From Acidobacteriota bacterium (GTDB taxonomy: Bacteria > Acidobacteriota > Terriglobia > Terriglobales > Acidobacteriaceae), in contig JAFDVQ010000014.1 in assembly GCA_018268915.1 (NCBI GenBank), forward strand, positions 186,001 through 250,000: a stretch of DNA of 64,000 nucleotides. The letters are read 5' to 3'. The position numbers and the translations under genes are program-made. Below are positions 8,734 to 15,902 of this stretch, one piece after another (the first letter of the stretch is position 1; the number at the start of each line of letters is the position of its first letter). The notes below the pieces were generated by a model, which saw nothing but the letters and a program-made list of their open reading frames with translations, was not told where the DNA came from and did not search any database.

Positions 8734-11331
8734 TCAAAGCTGTGCACCGCGCAGCCTCAACGCATTAGCAATCACTGACACAGAGCTAAAGCTCATTGCC
8801 GCAGCGGCAATCATCGGATTCAAAAGCAGTCCAAAGGATGGGAAGAGCACTCCCGCTGCCAGCGGGACGCCAATCGCGTTGTAGATAAATGCAAAGAACA
8901 GGTTCTGACGGATGTTTCGCATGGTTGCCAGGCTGAGATGACGTGCACGGAGAATGCCGCGCAAGTCACCCTTGAGCAGCGTGATGCCACCGGCTTCCAT
9001 CGCAACATCGGTTCCAGTTCCCATGGCGATGCCAATATCGGCCTGTGCGAGAGCGGGCGCATCGTTTACGCCGTCCCCGGCCATGGCGACAATCGCACCC
9101 TGTTGCTGATGGGCTTTGACCACCTCTGCCTTTTTATCAGGAAGAACACCTGCCTCGAACTCAATCCCGAGACTATGCGCGACAGCCCGGGCTGTAGTGA
9201 CGTTGTCACCCGTGACCATGATGATCTTGAGACCCGCTGCCTTGAGTTCGCGGATCACCTCAGGCGTCGAATCCTTGATCGGGTCGGAGACGGATACAAG
9301 CCCCGCGGCCTTGCCACCAACTGCGACAAGCATTACCGTTTGGCCTTCTGTTCGGAGAGACTCGCCTCTTTCCCGCAGTGGCGAAGTGTCGATGGACAAT
9401 TGACGAAATAATTCGTCATTCCCGATTGCGACCCGTTTGCCGGAGACTGTTCCAGTCACGCCTTTTCCGGTGATGGACGTGAAGTCATCTACGCCTATTA
9501 AGGAGAGGTTGCGCTCCTCCGCTGCTTTCACAGTCGCGGCGGCCAGGGGATGTTCGCTGGAACGCTCAAGGCTCGCGACCAACTGGAGCAAATCACCCTC
9601 GGTAATGCCGGACAGAGGAACAACCGAACTCAGTTTCGGTTTGCCCTCTGTGAGAGTTCCAGTTTTATCGATGATGAGTATATTGACCTTCCCAAAGCGT
9701 TCCAGCGCTTCCGCATTTCGGATCAGGATGCCGGCGCGAGCCCCTCGGCCTGTGCCAACCATGATGGCCATAGGCGTGGCCAACCCCAGAGCGCACGGGC
9801 AAGCAACGATCAGAACCGCAACAGCATTCACCAGGGCATGTGCAAAGCGCGGCTGCGGGCCAACGAGATACCAGACAACCCACGTAATAACCGAAGAGGC
9901 AATGACCGCAGGCACGAAATACGAGGAAACCTGGTCAGCCAAACGCTGAATTGGCGCACGAGACCGCTGCGCTTCACTGACCATCCTTACGATCTGCGAC
10001 AAGAGGGTGTCTGCGCCGACGCGCTCTGAGCGCATCACAAACCCGCCGGTTCCGTTGACGGTGCCTGCCGTTACCTTTGCGCCTTTGTCCTTCTCAACGG
10101 GGATTGATTCTCCCGTAATCATCGATTCGTCGACAGAGCTATGTCCTTCCAGTACGACGCCATCGACAGGAACCTTTTCGCCCGGACGGACGCGAAGCCT
10201 GTCTCCCACCTGAACCTGATCGAGCGGTAAATCTGCCTCGTTACCTTGTTCGTCAATCCTTCTTGCCACCTTCGGGGCCAAGCCAAGAAGCGCGCGGATT
10301 GCACTACTGGTCTGGCTGCGCGCGCGGAGTTCCATCACCTGGCCCAAGAGCACTAGTGCGATGATGACCGCCGCTGGCTCGAAGTAGAGTCCGACCTCGC
10401 CGCTTTGAGCTCGAAAGGACGCTGGAAAGACCTGAGGAAACAGCGTTGCGATCACACTGTAGAGATACGCAGTTCCCGTTCCCAAAGCGATCAGGGTGAA
10501 CATGTTGAGACTGCGGTGAATGAACGATTGCCAGCCGCGGATGAAGAATGGCAACCCGCACCAGAGCACCACAGGGGTTGCAAGCGCAAATTCAATCCAT
10601 GCCCATGTCCCTCCGGAAAACAGATGCTGAAGAGGCGCGGAGGGAAACAGCCCGGAAACCATCAGGGCGAGCATCGGCGCCGAGAGAGCGATGCTGATCC
10701 AGAGCCGCCGCGACATATCGGCCAATTCCGGATTGACTTCTTCACCGGTGATTTGGCGCGGTTCGAGTGCCATTCCGCAGATAGGGCAACTCCCCGGTTC
10801 GGAACGGACAATCTCCGGATGCATCGGGCAGGTGTATTCTGTCCGGGCGGTTGGCGTTGCAATCGTCGCAGCTTCAAGAGCCATGCCACACTTGGGGCAG
10901 CTGCCCGGTCCCTTTCGCTTGATCTCAGGGTGCATGGGACAGGTGTATTCGGTTTCCTTATCTGACTTTGAATGATCGGAAGAAGCGGCTTCAGCTCTCG
11001 TCTTCAGATACCTCTCCGGTGTGGCGCGAAACCTGGCAGCGCAACCCTCGCTGCAGAAGTAGTAGATCTCGCCTGAATACGAAACGGATAATGCTGCGGT
11101 TGAAGGATTCACCTCCATACCGCAGACAGGATCTTTCTCGAATGACGGGCGCACGAAGCGATCTGGTGTGGCATCGAACTTTCGTTTGCAACCCACTGAG
11201 CAAAAATAATATGTGGCTCCGGAGTATGCGGAACTTCCCGCCGCCTTGGCGGGATCCACGGACATTCCGCAGACCGGGTCCTTCACACCGATCGTCGTGA
11301 GAGTTGTGTGGTTATTATCGCAGCAGCACAT
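8734..11331 (-). CDS. copA: P1B-type copper-translocating ATPase with YHS and HMBD domains
   Basis: An 865-residue heavy-metal ATPase; the ATG at 11331 follows GGGAGG. The N-terminus is unusual. After MCCCDNN come two YHS/TRASH-type modules (residues 17-60 and 66-109, each KDPVCGM...YYFC..GC), then two copies of a heavy-metal-binding motif (129-153 and 166-190, YTCPMHPEI...GSCP.CGMALE). There is no classic CXXC HMA domain. The core has the CPC transport motif (ACPCALGLATPMAI), the phosphorylation site DKTGTLTEG, TGES, the SEHPLA nucleotide motif and GDGVNDAPAL. It should export Cu(I) (or Ag) from the cytoplasm across the inner membrane. The gene lies 51 bp downstream of a CorE-like sigma factor on the same strand, so the two may be co-transcribed. 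Confidence 0.93.
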   Translation of the reverse strand: MCCCDNNHTTLTTIGVKDPVCGMSVDPAKAAGSSAYSGATYYFCSVGCKRKFDATPDRFVRPSFEKDPVCGMEVNPSTAALSVSYSGEIYYFCSEGCAARFRATPERYLKTRAEAASSDHSKSDKETEYTCPMHPEIKRKGPGSCPKCGMALEAATIATPTARTEYTCPMHPEIVRSEPGSCPICGMALEPRQITGEEVNPELADMSRRLWISIALSAPMLALMVSGLFPSAPLQHLFSGGTWAWIEFALATPVVLWCGLPFFIRGWQSFIHRSLNMFTLIALGTGTAYLYSVIATLFPQVFPASFRAQSGEVGLYFEPAAVIIALVLLGQVMELRARSQTSSAIRALLGLAPKVARRIDEQGNEADLPLDQVQVGDRLRVRPGEKVPVDGVVLEGHSSVDESMITGESIPVEKDKGAKVTAGTVNGTGGFVMRSERVGADTLLSQIVRMVSEAQRSRAPIQRLADQVSSYFVPAVIASSVITWVVWYLVGPQPRFAHALVNAVAVLIVACPCALGLATPMAIMVGTGRGARAGILIRNAEALERFGKVNILIIDKTGTLTEGKPKLSSVVPLSGITEGDLLQLVASLERSSEHPLAAATVKAAEERNLSLIGVDDFTSITGKGVTGTVSGKRVAIGNDELFRQLSIDTSPLRERGESLRTEGQTVMLVAVGGKAAGLVSVSDPIKDSTPEVIRELKAAGLKIIMVTGDNVTTARAVAHSLGIEFEAGVLPDKKAEVVKAHQQQGAIVAMAGDGVNDAPALAQADIGIAMGTGTDVAMEAGGITLLKGDLRGILRARHLSLATMRNIRQNLFFAFIYNAIGVPLAAGVLFPSFGLLLNPMIAAAAMSFSSVSVIANALRLRGAQL

Positions 11332-11382
11332 TGTTTGCCTCCCGGCGTTTCCGTAGCTGCTGACGCACGAGACCGGACGATC

Positions 11383-11949
11383 TTACACCTGACTCCGCCG
11401 GCAGGTGCAATCAAGACATTTGTGCTCTGCGCAGGCGCCACATACAGTCATGAGATGCTTTGCAACGGCCTTTCGAGCGCGATGCAGCCGAACAGAGGCG
11501 TTGTTGGGCGAAATGCTTTGTGATTTTGCGAAGGCCTCTACCGAGGTTTCTCCCAAATCGACCCGTTCGATCGCATCACGGTATTCCGGCTTTAGTTCGC
11601 CGACCACGTCTCCGATGCAAGCACATGCCACGGCTCTAAGTTCTGGTTCGTATGCCTCCGACATTCCGGCAGTGAAGGCTTCGCGAGCTCTGGCCTGCGC
11701 CGCTCGTCGGCGGTAATGATCCGTCACCGCATTGCGAAGGACACGGTAGAACCAGGCGACTGCGCTCTCGTCCTCTCGGATCTCGGAGTCTCTTTCAACT
11801 GCCTTGACGTAAGCAGCCTGAAGAATGTCTTCGGCCATGGCAGGATCCTCCACCCGTGAGGCGAGGAAACGCAGGAACGCGTGGCGATGCGCGATCACCG
11901 GTTTCAGCTTCTCACTGTTGCTGCTGGTTGCGTGAAAGTCCTTTTCCAT
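11383..11949 (-). CDS. ECF sigma factor with Cys-rich C-terminus, CorE/ECF44-like
   Basis: A 188-residue ECF sigma factor. Region 2 spans about residues 20-85 (DILQAAYVKAVE, WFYRVLRNAVTDHYRRR) and region 4 about 112-165 (helix-turn-helix, NNASVRLHRARKAVAKHL). The inter-domain linker has a CAC pair (C109, C111). The last 19 residues hold five cysteines (C170, C173, C178, C181, C183: CGACAEHKCLDCTC). A metal-sensing cysteine-rich tail in place of an anti-sigma factor is the hallmark of CorE of Myxococcus and the ECF44 group, which respond to copper or cadmium. The copper ATPase lies directly downstream, which supports direct copper sensing here. No anti-sigma gene is adjacent. Confidence 0.82.
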   Translation of the reverse strand: MEKDFHATSSNSEKLKPVIAHRHAFLRFLASRVEDPAMAEDILQAAYVKAVERDSEIREDESAVAWFYRVLRNAVTDHYRRRAAQARAREAFTAGMSEAYEPELRAVACACIGDVVGELKPEYRDAIERVDLGETSVEAFAKSQSISPNNASVRLHRARKAVAKHLMTVCGACAEHKCLDCTCRRSQV

Positions 11950-12151
11950 CCTAGATCAGTTTAGACGTGACCTTTTCTCAGGAACAAATGACGACGAATT
12001 GAGACCGGTGGGAATTTGAACGATGCACTTATCTGCTCCATCGACTTTTGAAACAGCCAGGACTTTTCTGGACCGAGTTTTGGGCCGAACCTCCTGTACC
12101 GATTCCCGAACTCCTTCCACACATCCCGAGCAAGCATTTCGCGCGGCACGC

Positions 12152-12280
12152 CATCCCGATTCCAATAAGTTACGACCCTACAGTTCGCTGTCACGGCAGA
12201 GGTCGGGTTCCATGCTTGCATCCTGAGTTACCCCACCGGGCGGCCGTGCCCATTTTGCGACCCGCCTCAAAATCGGTCAT
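12152..12280. repeat. degenerate tRNA-derived attachment-like repeat, copy A
   Basis: Contains AAGTTACGACCCTACAGTTC then GCTGTCACGGCAGAGGTCGG plus GTTC, the anticodon/T-arm piece of a tRNA-Asp-like gene without the rest. A second block, CCGTGCCCATTTTGC then CCTCAAAATCGGTCAT, closes the unit. Both blocks recur in the same order in copy C at 21981-22167, and the first recurs in copy B at 13682-13767. The surrounding 11950-12300 gap holds no recognisable gene. The likely origin is a scar of a tRNA-targeted integrative element. Confidence 0.65.
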
Positions 12281-12300
12281 GCACGCTCCAGATGCTTGCC

Positions 12301-12699
12301 TCAGTCATCAGCCAAAAGATGAATAATCGGACACGGTGCACCAACCGATGACGCGTCGCAGGCGCGCACGAGGCGAAGAAGTGCTTTCTTCATCTTCGAG
12401 AGGTCTGCGATCTTTTCGTCGATCAACTCAAGCTTGTGAGCCGCGATCCCGCGTGTTTCTGAGCAGGCTTCTCTTTCATCGAGTGCGAGCAGACCTGTGA
12501 TTTCTTCCAGCGTGAATCCAAGAGCCTGGGCTCGCTTGATGAAGCGGACCCGCTTCACCGTGTCGGATGCGTATTGCCGGAATCCGTTCCGCGGTTTTGC
12601 CGGTTCTCGTAATAAGCCGCGCCTCTGGTAATAGCGGATAGTCTCGACATTCACACCGGCTTGTCTTGCCAGTTTGCCGATGGTCAGATTCTCGCTCAC
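12301..12699 (-). CDS. merR: Hg(II)-responsive MerR regulator
   Basis: A 132-residue MerR-family activator/repressor. The GTG at 12699 (SENLTIGKLARQAGV) is chosen as start because GGGGGGA lies six bases upstream; the longer ATG at 12726 falls inside the operator dyad. The N-terminal winged helix-turn-helix contains VETIRYYQRRGLL, followed by a dimerisation helix. The three mercury-binding cysteines are at 79, 114 and 123. Their spacing (35 and 9) is exactly that of C82, C117 and C126 in Tn501 MerR, and GAPCPII is conserved. It is divergent from merT and should twist the overlapping promoter on Hg(II) binding. Confidence 0.93.
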   Translation of the reverse strand: MSENLTIGKLARQAGVNVETIRYYQRRGLLREPAKPRNGFRQYASDTVKRVRFIKRAQALGFTLEEITGLLALDEREACSETRGIAAHKLELIDEKIADLSKMKKALLRLVRACDASSVGAPCPIIHLLADD

Positions 12700-12711
12700 G
12701 AATCCCCCCAC

Positions 12712-12742
12712 TTGACTCCGTACCATAGTACGGAGTTTAGAC
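12712..12742 (+). promoter_or_regulatory. mer operator/promoter with MerR-type long spacer
   Basis: TTGACT (-35, 12712-12717) and TTAGAC (-10, 12737-12742) are 19 bp apart, the overlong spacing used by MerR activators. The spacer contains a dyad with 9-bp arms, ACTCCGTAC-CATA-GTACGGAGT (12715-12736), very close to the Tn501 mer operator. It drives merT-merP-GDCCVxC rightward and overlaps the merR leader. Confidence 0.9.
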
Positions 12743-12763
12743 TGAAGCTAGGAAGATTCGTCA

Positions 12764-13120
12764 ATGATGCGCTCTGTACTCAACACGAAAACAACCCTTA
12801 TTGGCAGCGTGCTTGCTGGCATCGGGGCATCTGCCTGTTGTATAGGGCCGCTCTTGCTTCTGAGCATGGGCATCGGCGGGGCTTGGATCGCGCATTTGAC
12901 CGCACTCGAACCATATCGGCCAGTCTTTATTGTTCTGACGGTTCTGTTTCTTGGGTGGACATTTTGGAAACTCTACCTTGCGCCGCAAAGCTGCGCCGTG
13001 GGTGATAACTGCATTGCTGATCGTACCCGGAGGGTGCAGCGAATTCTGTTTTGGGTACTGCTTCCGGTCGTCTTCCTGCTCGTAATCAGTCCTCAGATTT
13101 TGTTTTTCTTCTATCGCTGA
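12764..13120 (+). CDS. merT: mercuric ion transport protein MerT
   Basis: A 118-residue inner-membrane protein with three predicted transmembrane helices. The first helix carries the vicinal cysteine pair SACCIGP that accepts Hg(II) from MerP. A second pair-like site (SCAVGDNC) sits in the loop between helices two and three. AGGAAG stands eight bases before the ATG. It is the first gene after the mer operator. Its known role is to bring Hg(II) into the cytoplasm, normally for reduction by MerA, which is absent from this window. Confidence 0.92.
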   Translation: MMRSVLNTKTTLIGSVLAGIGASACCIGPLLLLSMGIGGAWIAHLTALEPYRPVFIVLTVLFLGWTFWKLYLAPQSCAVGDNCIADRTRRVQRILFWVLLPVVFLLVISPQILFFFYR

Positions 13121-13132
13121 AAGGAACCTGTG

Positions 13133-13423
13133 ATGCGTAAATTGTTCGCTGCTCTTCTCATCGGATTGCCGGTATCGACATTTGCCGCAGTTCCGCAAAC
13201 GACTGTTCTCGACGTTCGGAATATGACCTGCTCCATGTGCTCTGTCACTATCCGTAAGGCGCTGGAGAAGGTACCTGGCGTTATCGATGCAAAGGTGGAC
13301 TACGATCACAAGACCGCGACGGTGAAATATGACGGAGACAAGACAAATCCGCCGGCACTGGTAAAAGCCACTACAAATGCCGGTTTCCCTTCGACTGTGC
13401 ATGGCGGAGCGCAAAAGCCATGA
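13133..13423 (+). CDS. merP: periplasmic mercury-binding protein MerP
   Basis: A 96-residue protein starting at the ATG at 13133, seven bases after AAAGGA; a GTG one codon earlier is the alternative. Residues 1-19 form a signal peptide. The rest is one HMA fold with the metal site NMTCSMCSVTIRKALE and the usual beta-alpha-beta order. It binds Hg(II) in the periplasm and passes it to MerT. It overlaps the next gene by 4 bp (ATGA). Confidence 0.92.
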   Translation: MRKLFAALLIGLPVSTFAAVPQTTVLDVRNMTCSMCSVTIRKALEKVPGVIDAKVDYDHKTATVKYDGDKTNPPALVKATTNAGFPSTVHGGAQKP

Positions 13424-13638
13424 CAAGGACGGCAGTCATTCTCGAATCGACGCTGACGTGTCCGCAATGCGGTCATGCCACGTTGGAAGGTATGCCAATC
13501 GATTCCTGCCGCTTTTTTCATGAGTGTATTCATTGCCACGCGGTGTTAAGACCCAAAGCGGGGGACTGCTGTGTCTTCTGCTCCTACGGCTCCGTAAAGT
13601 GTCCCCCGGTGCAACTGCAAGGCCCTTGCTGCATTTGA
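13420..13638 (+). CDS. GDCCVxC-domain protein of mer operons
   Basis: A 72-residue protein overlapping merP by 4 bp, so translationally coupled. It has eleven cysteines, including CPQCGHATLEGMP, CIHCHAVLRPK and the diagnostic GDCCVFCSYGSVKCPP. This is the GDCCVxC family seen at the end of mer clusters and suspected to help mercury transport or trafficking. No transmembrane helix is evident, so I would expect a small soluble metal-binding protein; the biochemical role is not established. Confidence 0.85.
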   Translation: MTRTAVILESTLTCPQCGHATLEGMPIDSCRFFHECIHCHAVLRPKAGDCCVFCSYGSVKCPPVQLQGPCCI

Positions 13639-13681
13639 GATCGCACTGCTTGCCTCGTCGCTGGAGCAACCGAAATGAGCG

Positions 13682-13767
13682 TTCCCGATCGTTAAGAGCG
13701 AAAAGATGCGCATCCGTGATACTTGTTTTCTGCAAGCTACGACCTTCCTTTTCGATGTCACGGCAAC
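13682..13767. repeat. degenerate tRNA-derived attachment-like repeat, copy B
   Basis: TTCCCGATC, CATCCGTGATACTTGTTTTC, TGCAAGCTACGACCTTCCTT and TTCGATGTCACGGCAAC follow each other in the same order and spacing as in copy C (21981-22075), with scattered substitutions. The unit stops where copy C continues into tRNA T-arm sequence. It separates the mer module from the tRNA-Asp and the efflux module. Confidence 0.65.
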
Positions 13768-13837
13768 CTTCCGGCATTTTCGGGAAGCGCAGGACCCTGT
13801 AAGGCAGGCTTGGCAAGGTTAGGGAATGATTAAATGC

Positions 13838-13913
13838 GGGGGCGTAGTTCAGCTAGTTAGAACGCCGGCCTGTCACGCAGAGGCCGCGGGTTCGAGTCTC
13901 GTCGCTTCCGCCA
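13838..13913 (+). tRNA. tRNA-Asp (GTC), imperfect anticodon stem
   Basis: The acceptor GGGGGCG (13838-13844) pairs with CGCTTCC before G and an encoded CCA (ending 13913). The D-stem is GTTC/GAAC and the T-arm GCGGG-TTCGAGT-CTCGT. The anticodon GTC is at 13872-13874. The anticodon stem CCGGC/GCAGA has two mismatches where tRNA-Asp normally has GCCGG, so this copy may be a pseudo-tRNA or an integration-rebuilt copy. Confidence 0.72.
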
Positions 13914-14059
13914 GAGTTTCAATGAGTTTGCGACGAATGACTCTCGGCAATAGTGGCTCATAGAGGTTCAAAGAGTGTCATTCCTCAGCCTCTCGGGGAA
14001 ATTGTAGAGGGATGGGCTGCACTGCAATAGACTGCTCTCTGTCTCATTCCACTTCGCGC

Positions 14060-14332
14060 TTATTTACCAAGGACGAGTTCGCATAAGGTAAACACTGTCA
14101 GATCTTTGATGGAATAGATTATGTTGCTTCCCGAGCGCCTGCGGCTTACGATGCCGGCCTGATACAGAATTTGCAAATGTCTAGAGATGTTTGGCTGGTT
14201 ACCATCAAGCGAGTGCACCAGTTCTCCCACTGTCATCGCTCCTTGTCGTAGCGTCTGAAGAATGCGGAGCCGGTAAGGTTCTCCCAACGTGCGAAATCGA
14301 GACGCAACGAGGAGTCGCGTTTCATCGCTCAT
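14060..14332 (-). CDS. ArsR-family winged-helix repressor
   Basis: About 90 residues from the ATG at 14332 (MSDETRLL); an upstream ATG at 14365 would add eleven residues. It has the ArsR/SmtB fold: FRTLGEPYRLRILQTLRQG, the recognition helix NQPNISRHLQILYQAGIVSRRR, and the wing. The usual ELCVCD metal box is absent (MTVGELVHSL instead), so the inducer cannot be read from the sequence. It is the last gene of the minus-strand efflux block, and could regulate that operon or be unrelated. Confidence 0.82.
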   Translation of the reverse strand: MSDETRLLVASRFRTLGEPYRLRILQTLRQGAMTVGELVHSLDGNQPNISRHLQILYQAGIVSRRRSGSNIIYSIKDLTVFTLCELVLGK

Positions 14333-14371
14333 TCTCAGTCTGCATGACCCTTGAGACGCGACCATGTCACC

Positions 14372-15262
14372 TTACCTAAATCGAAAAGGTTTCAATTCTT
14401 GCGGCGCTTCCATGAGGCGCAGGTATTCCTTCGTCATTAGCGCGCGCATGCGTTCAGCAACATACGGATCGCACTCGATCTCAAAAGAACGGCAACGATC
14501 AACGGCTGCACGCAGATCCTTGAGAAATGCGACACAAGCTGGGCACTTTTCGATATGCGCTTTCATCTGCGCGCATGTACGGGGCTCAACACGCGCATCT
14601 AGATATTCGGATAAGTTCGCGAAGAGTTCACGGCACTCAGCTGGGCGTTCTGTGGGCGTTCTCTTTTCTGGGGTCGTTTGCTCTGGTATTCCCTTGAGAA
14701 GCTGCGACATCTCCTTCCTCACTGCCAGCCTCGCCCGGTGAAGCCGAACGCGAACAGTCCCGAGTTGGAGGTCGAGTATTTTCGCGATCTGCTCCGAAGT
14801 CAACTGCTCCATATCGTGTAGGACCAGGACCATCCGGAGTGGCGTGGGGATACGTAAAACTGCCTGGTGCAGGATATGACGCTCTTCGCCATGGATCACA
14901 GCGGCCTCGGGGCCACTTTCCGATTCGAGAAGATTTCTCAGTTCCTCATCGTCTGGAATCAACTCCTCAAGGGAAAGCCTCTTACCGTTCGCCTCGAAAG
15001 GTCCGCGCCTCATACGGTGACAGCGGTTTCGGGTGACGGTGTAGAGCCAGGCCGCCAAAGCGTTCGGGCCATCCAATTTGCTGAGATGTTTCAGTGATCG
15101 AAAGAGGACTTCCTGCATCGTGTCTTCTGCATCTTGTCGATGCCCACACATCTTCATGCTGAAGGAGAAGACAGTGCCCTGCAGCAGCCCAATTGCTTCC
15201 TCAGCCGCTTCGGGAGTGTTCTTCTGCAAGAGTTCTGATGCCCGGATTAGTTCAGTGCGCAT
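14372..15262 (-). CDS. ECF sigma factor fused to zinc-finger anti-sigma-like domain
   Basis: A 296-residue protein. Residues 1-185 are an ECF sigma factor: region 2 with QDAEDTMQEVLFRSLKHL and WLYTVTRNRCHRMRR, region 4 with LTSEQIAKILDLQLGTVRVRLHRAR. Residues 205-270 resemble the zf-HC2 fold of ZAS anti-sigma factors (C210, HIEKCPAC with H236, C240 and C243). Sigma and anti-sigma modules are normally separate proteins; the fusion suggests an intramolecular, redox- or metal-gated switch. It lies downstream of the RND operon genes on the same strand and probably regulates them or itself. Confidence 0.82.
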   Translation of the reverse strand: MRTELIRASELLQKNTPEAAEEAIGLLQGTVFSFSMKMCGHRQDAEDTMQEVLFRSLKHLSKLDGPNALAAWLYTVTRNRCHRMRRGPFEANGKRLSLEELIPDDEELRNLLESESGPEAAVIHGEERHILHQAVLRIPTPLRMVLVLHDMEQLTSEQIAKILDLQLGTVRVRLHRARLAVRKEMSQLLKGIPEQTTPEKRTPTERPAECRELFANLSEYLDARVEPRTCAQMKAHIEKCPACVAFLKDLRAAVDRCRSFEIECDPYVAERMRALMTKEYLRLMEAPQELKPFRFR

Positions 15263-15315
15263 TTGAACAAGAAAACGTCACTTTCAGTATAGTCAGCACT
15301 CGAGTGGCGCACATT

Positions 15316-15633
15316 TCATGGAGTCCCACTCGTTCTCGGTGTTGGGCTTGAACCACATGTGGAGCCTCCAAGAGAAGTCTCGATCATGCGCAGCCCAAGT
15401 GGGCACACAGTCCTTAGCCATTCTCCAAACTCCCCCTGATCACTGAAATCTCCTGACTGGACGACCGCTTGGAGCAGCGCCAGTGCAAGCCCCATTTCTG
15501 CGCCAGGTCGATTCACTTCCAGCAGCAACATCTCTCGGTAAACCTCGTCCTTTAGACGATTCATCTTCCGGGTCTGAGAATTTCTTCTGGCGGGTGCCGG
15601 GTCTTTGCCACCCACTTTGCCAAAATCAGACAT
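15316..15633 (-). CDS. hypothetical protein, 105 residues
   Basis: Starts at the ATG at 15633 (MSDFGKVGGKDP), which follows GGAGGTGTGGAAGG; the frame is open further upstream but would overlap the DUF2892 gene antisense-free on the same strand. A central helical part (LKDEVYREMLLLEVNRPGAEMGLALALLQAVV) is followed by a Gly/Ser/Pro tail. I recognise no family. It belongs to the efflux operon by position and strand. Confidence 0.5.
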   Translation of the reverse strand: MSDFGKVGGKDPAPARRNSQTRKMNRLKDEVYREMLLLEVNRPGAEMGLALALLQAVVQSGDFSDQGEFGEWLRTVCPLGLRMIETSLGGSTCGSSPTPRTSGTP

Positions 15634-15674
15634 ACGCACCTTCCACACCTCCGAAAACTGCTTGGTCCGGATCC

Positions 15675-15902
15675 TCAGCGCCTGACTTCGTGCGCAGGAG
15701 AAATACTGCAACTCGTCTCCTTCAACCCGATCGCGCGAAGGATGGTCATCGCCGGGCACCAGTTCGTGAAGGCTGACTGCAGCAGATTGAGGCCGATGAA
15801 CACCGTAAGCCACATCCAGTAAGGCGAAACGTAGTAGGTGAGGGCAACAGACAGGAGCACCATCACTCCTGCCATGAGGCGTAGTCCGCGTTCAACTGTC
15901 AT
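15675..15902 (-). CDS. DUF2892 inner-membrane protein
   Basis: A 75-residue protein with two hydrophobic helices (LMAGVMVLLSVALTYYV and WMWLTVFIGLNLLQSAFT) and the family end motif NWCPAMTILRAIGLK. DUF2892 domains accompany rhodaneses and heavy-metal or sulfur efflux systems. The start codon overlaps the RND gene stop by 4 bp, so it is co-translated with the pump. Confidence 0.85.
   Translation of the reverse strand: MTVERGLRLMAGVMVLLSVALTYYVSPYWMWLTVFIGLNLLQSAFTNWCPAMTILRAIGLKETSCSISPAHEVRR

Noticed and set aside
11956..12226. Minus- and plus-strand frames of 65-86 codons across the gap upstream of the sigma factor
   Set aside because: They overlap the tRNA-derived repeat, match no family, and the similar stretches in copies B and C do not preserve a common frame.
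12700..12726. ATG at 12726 as merR start
   Set aside because: It lies inside the operator dyad and has no ribosome site; the GTG at 12699 has GGGGGGA and gives a normal MerR N-terminus.
15634..15813. Upstream extension of the 105-residue hypothetical protein
   Set aside because: It would overlap the DUF2892 gene in another frame; the internal ATG at 15633 has a good ribosome site.
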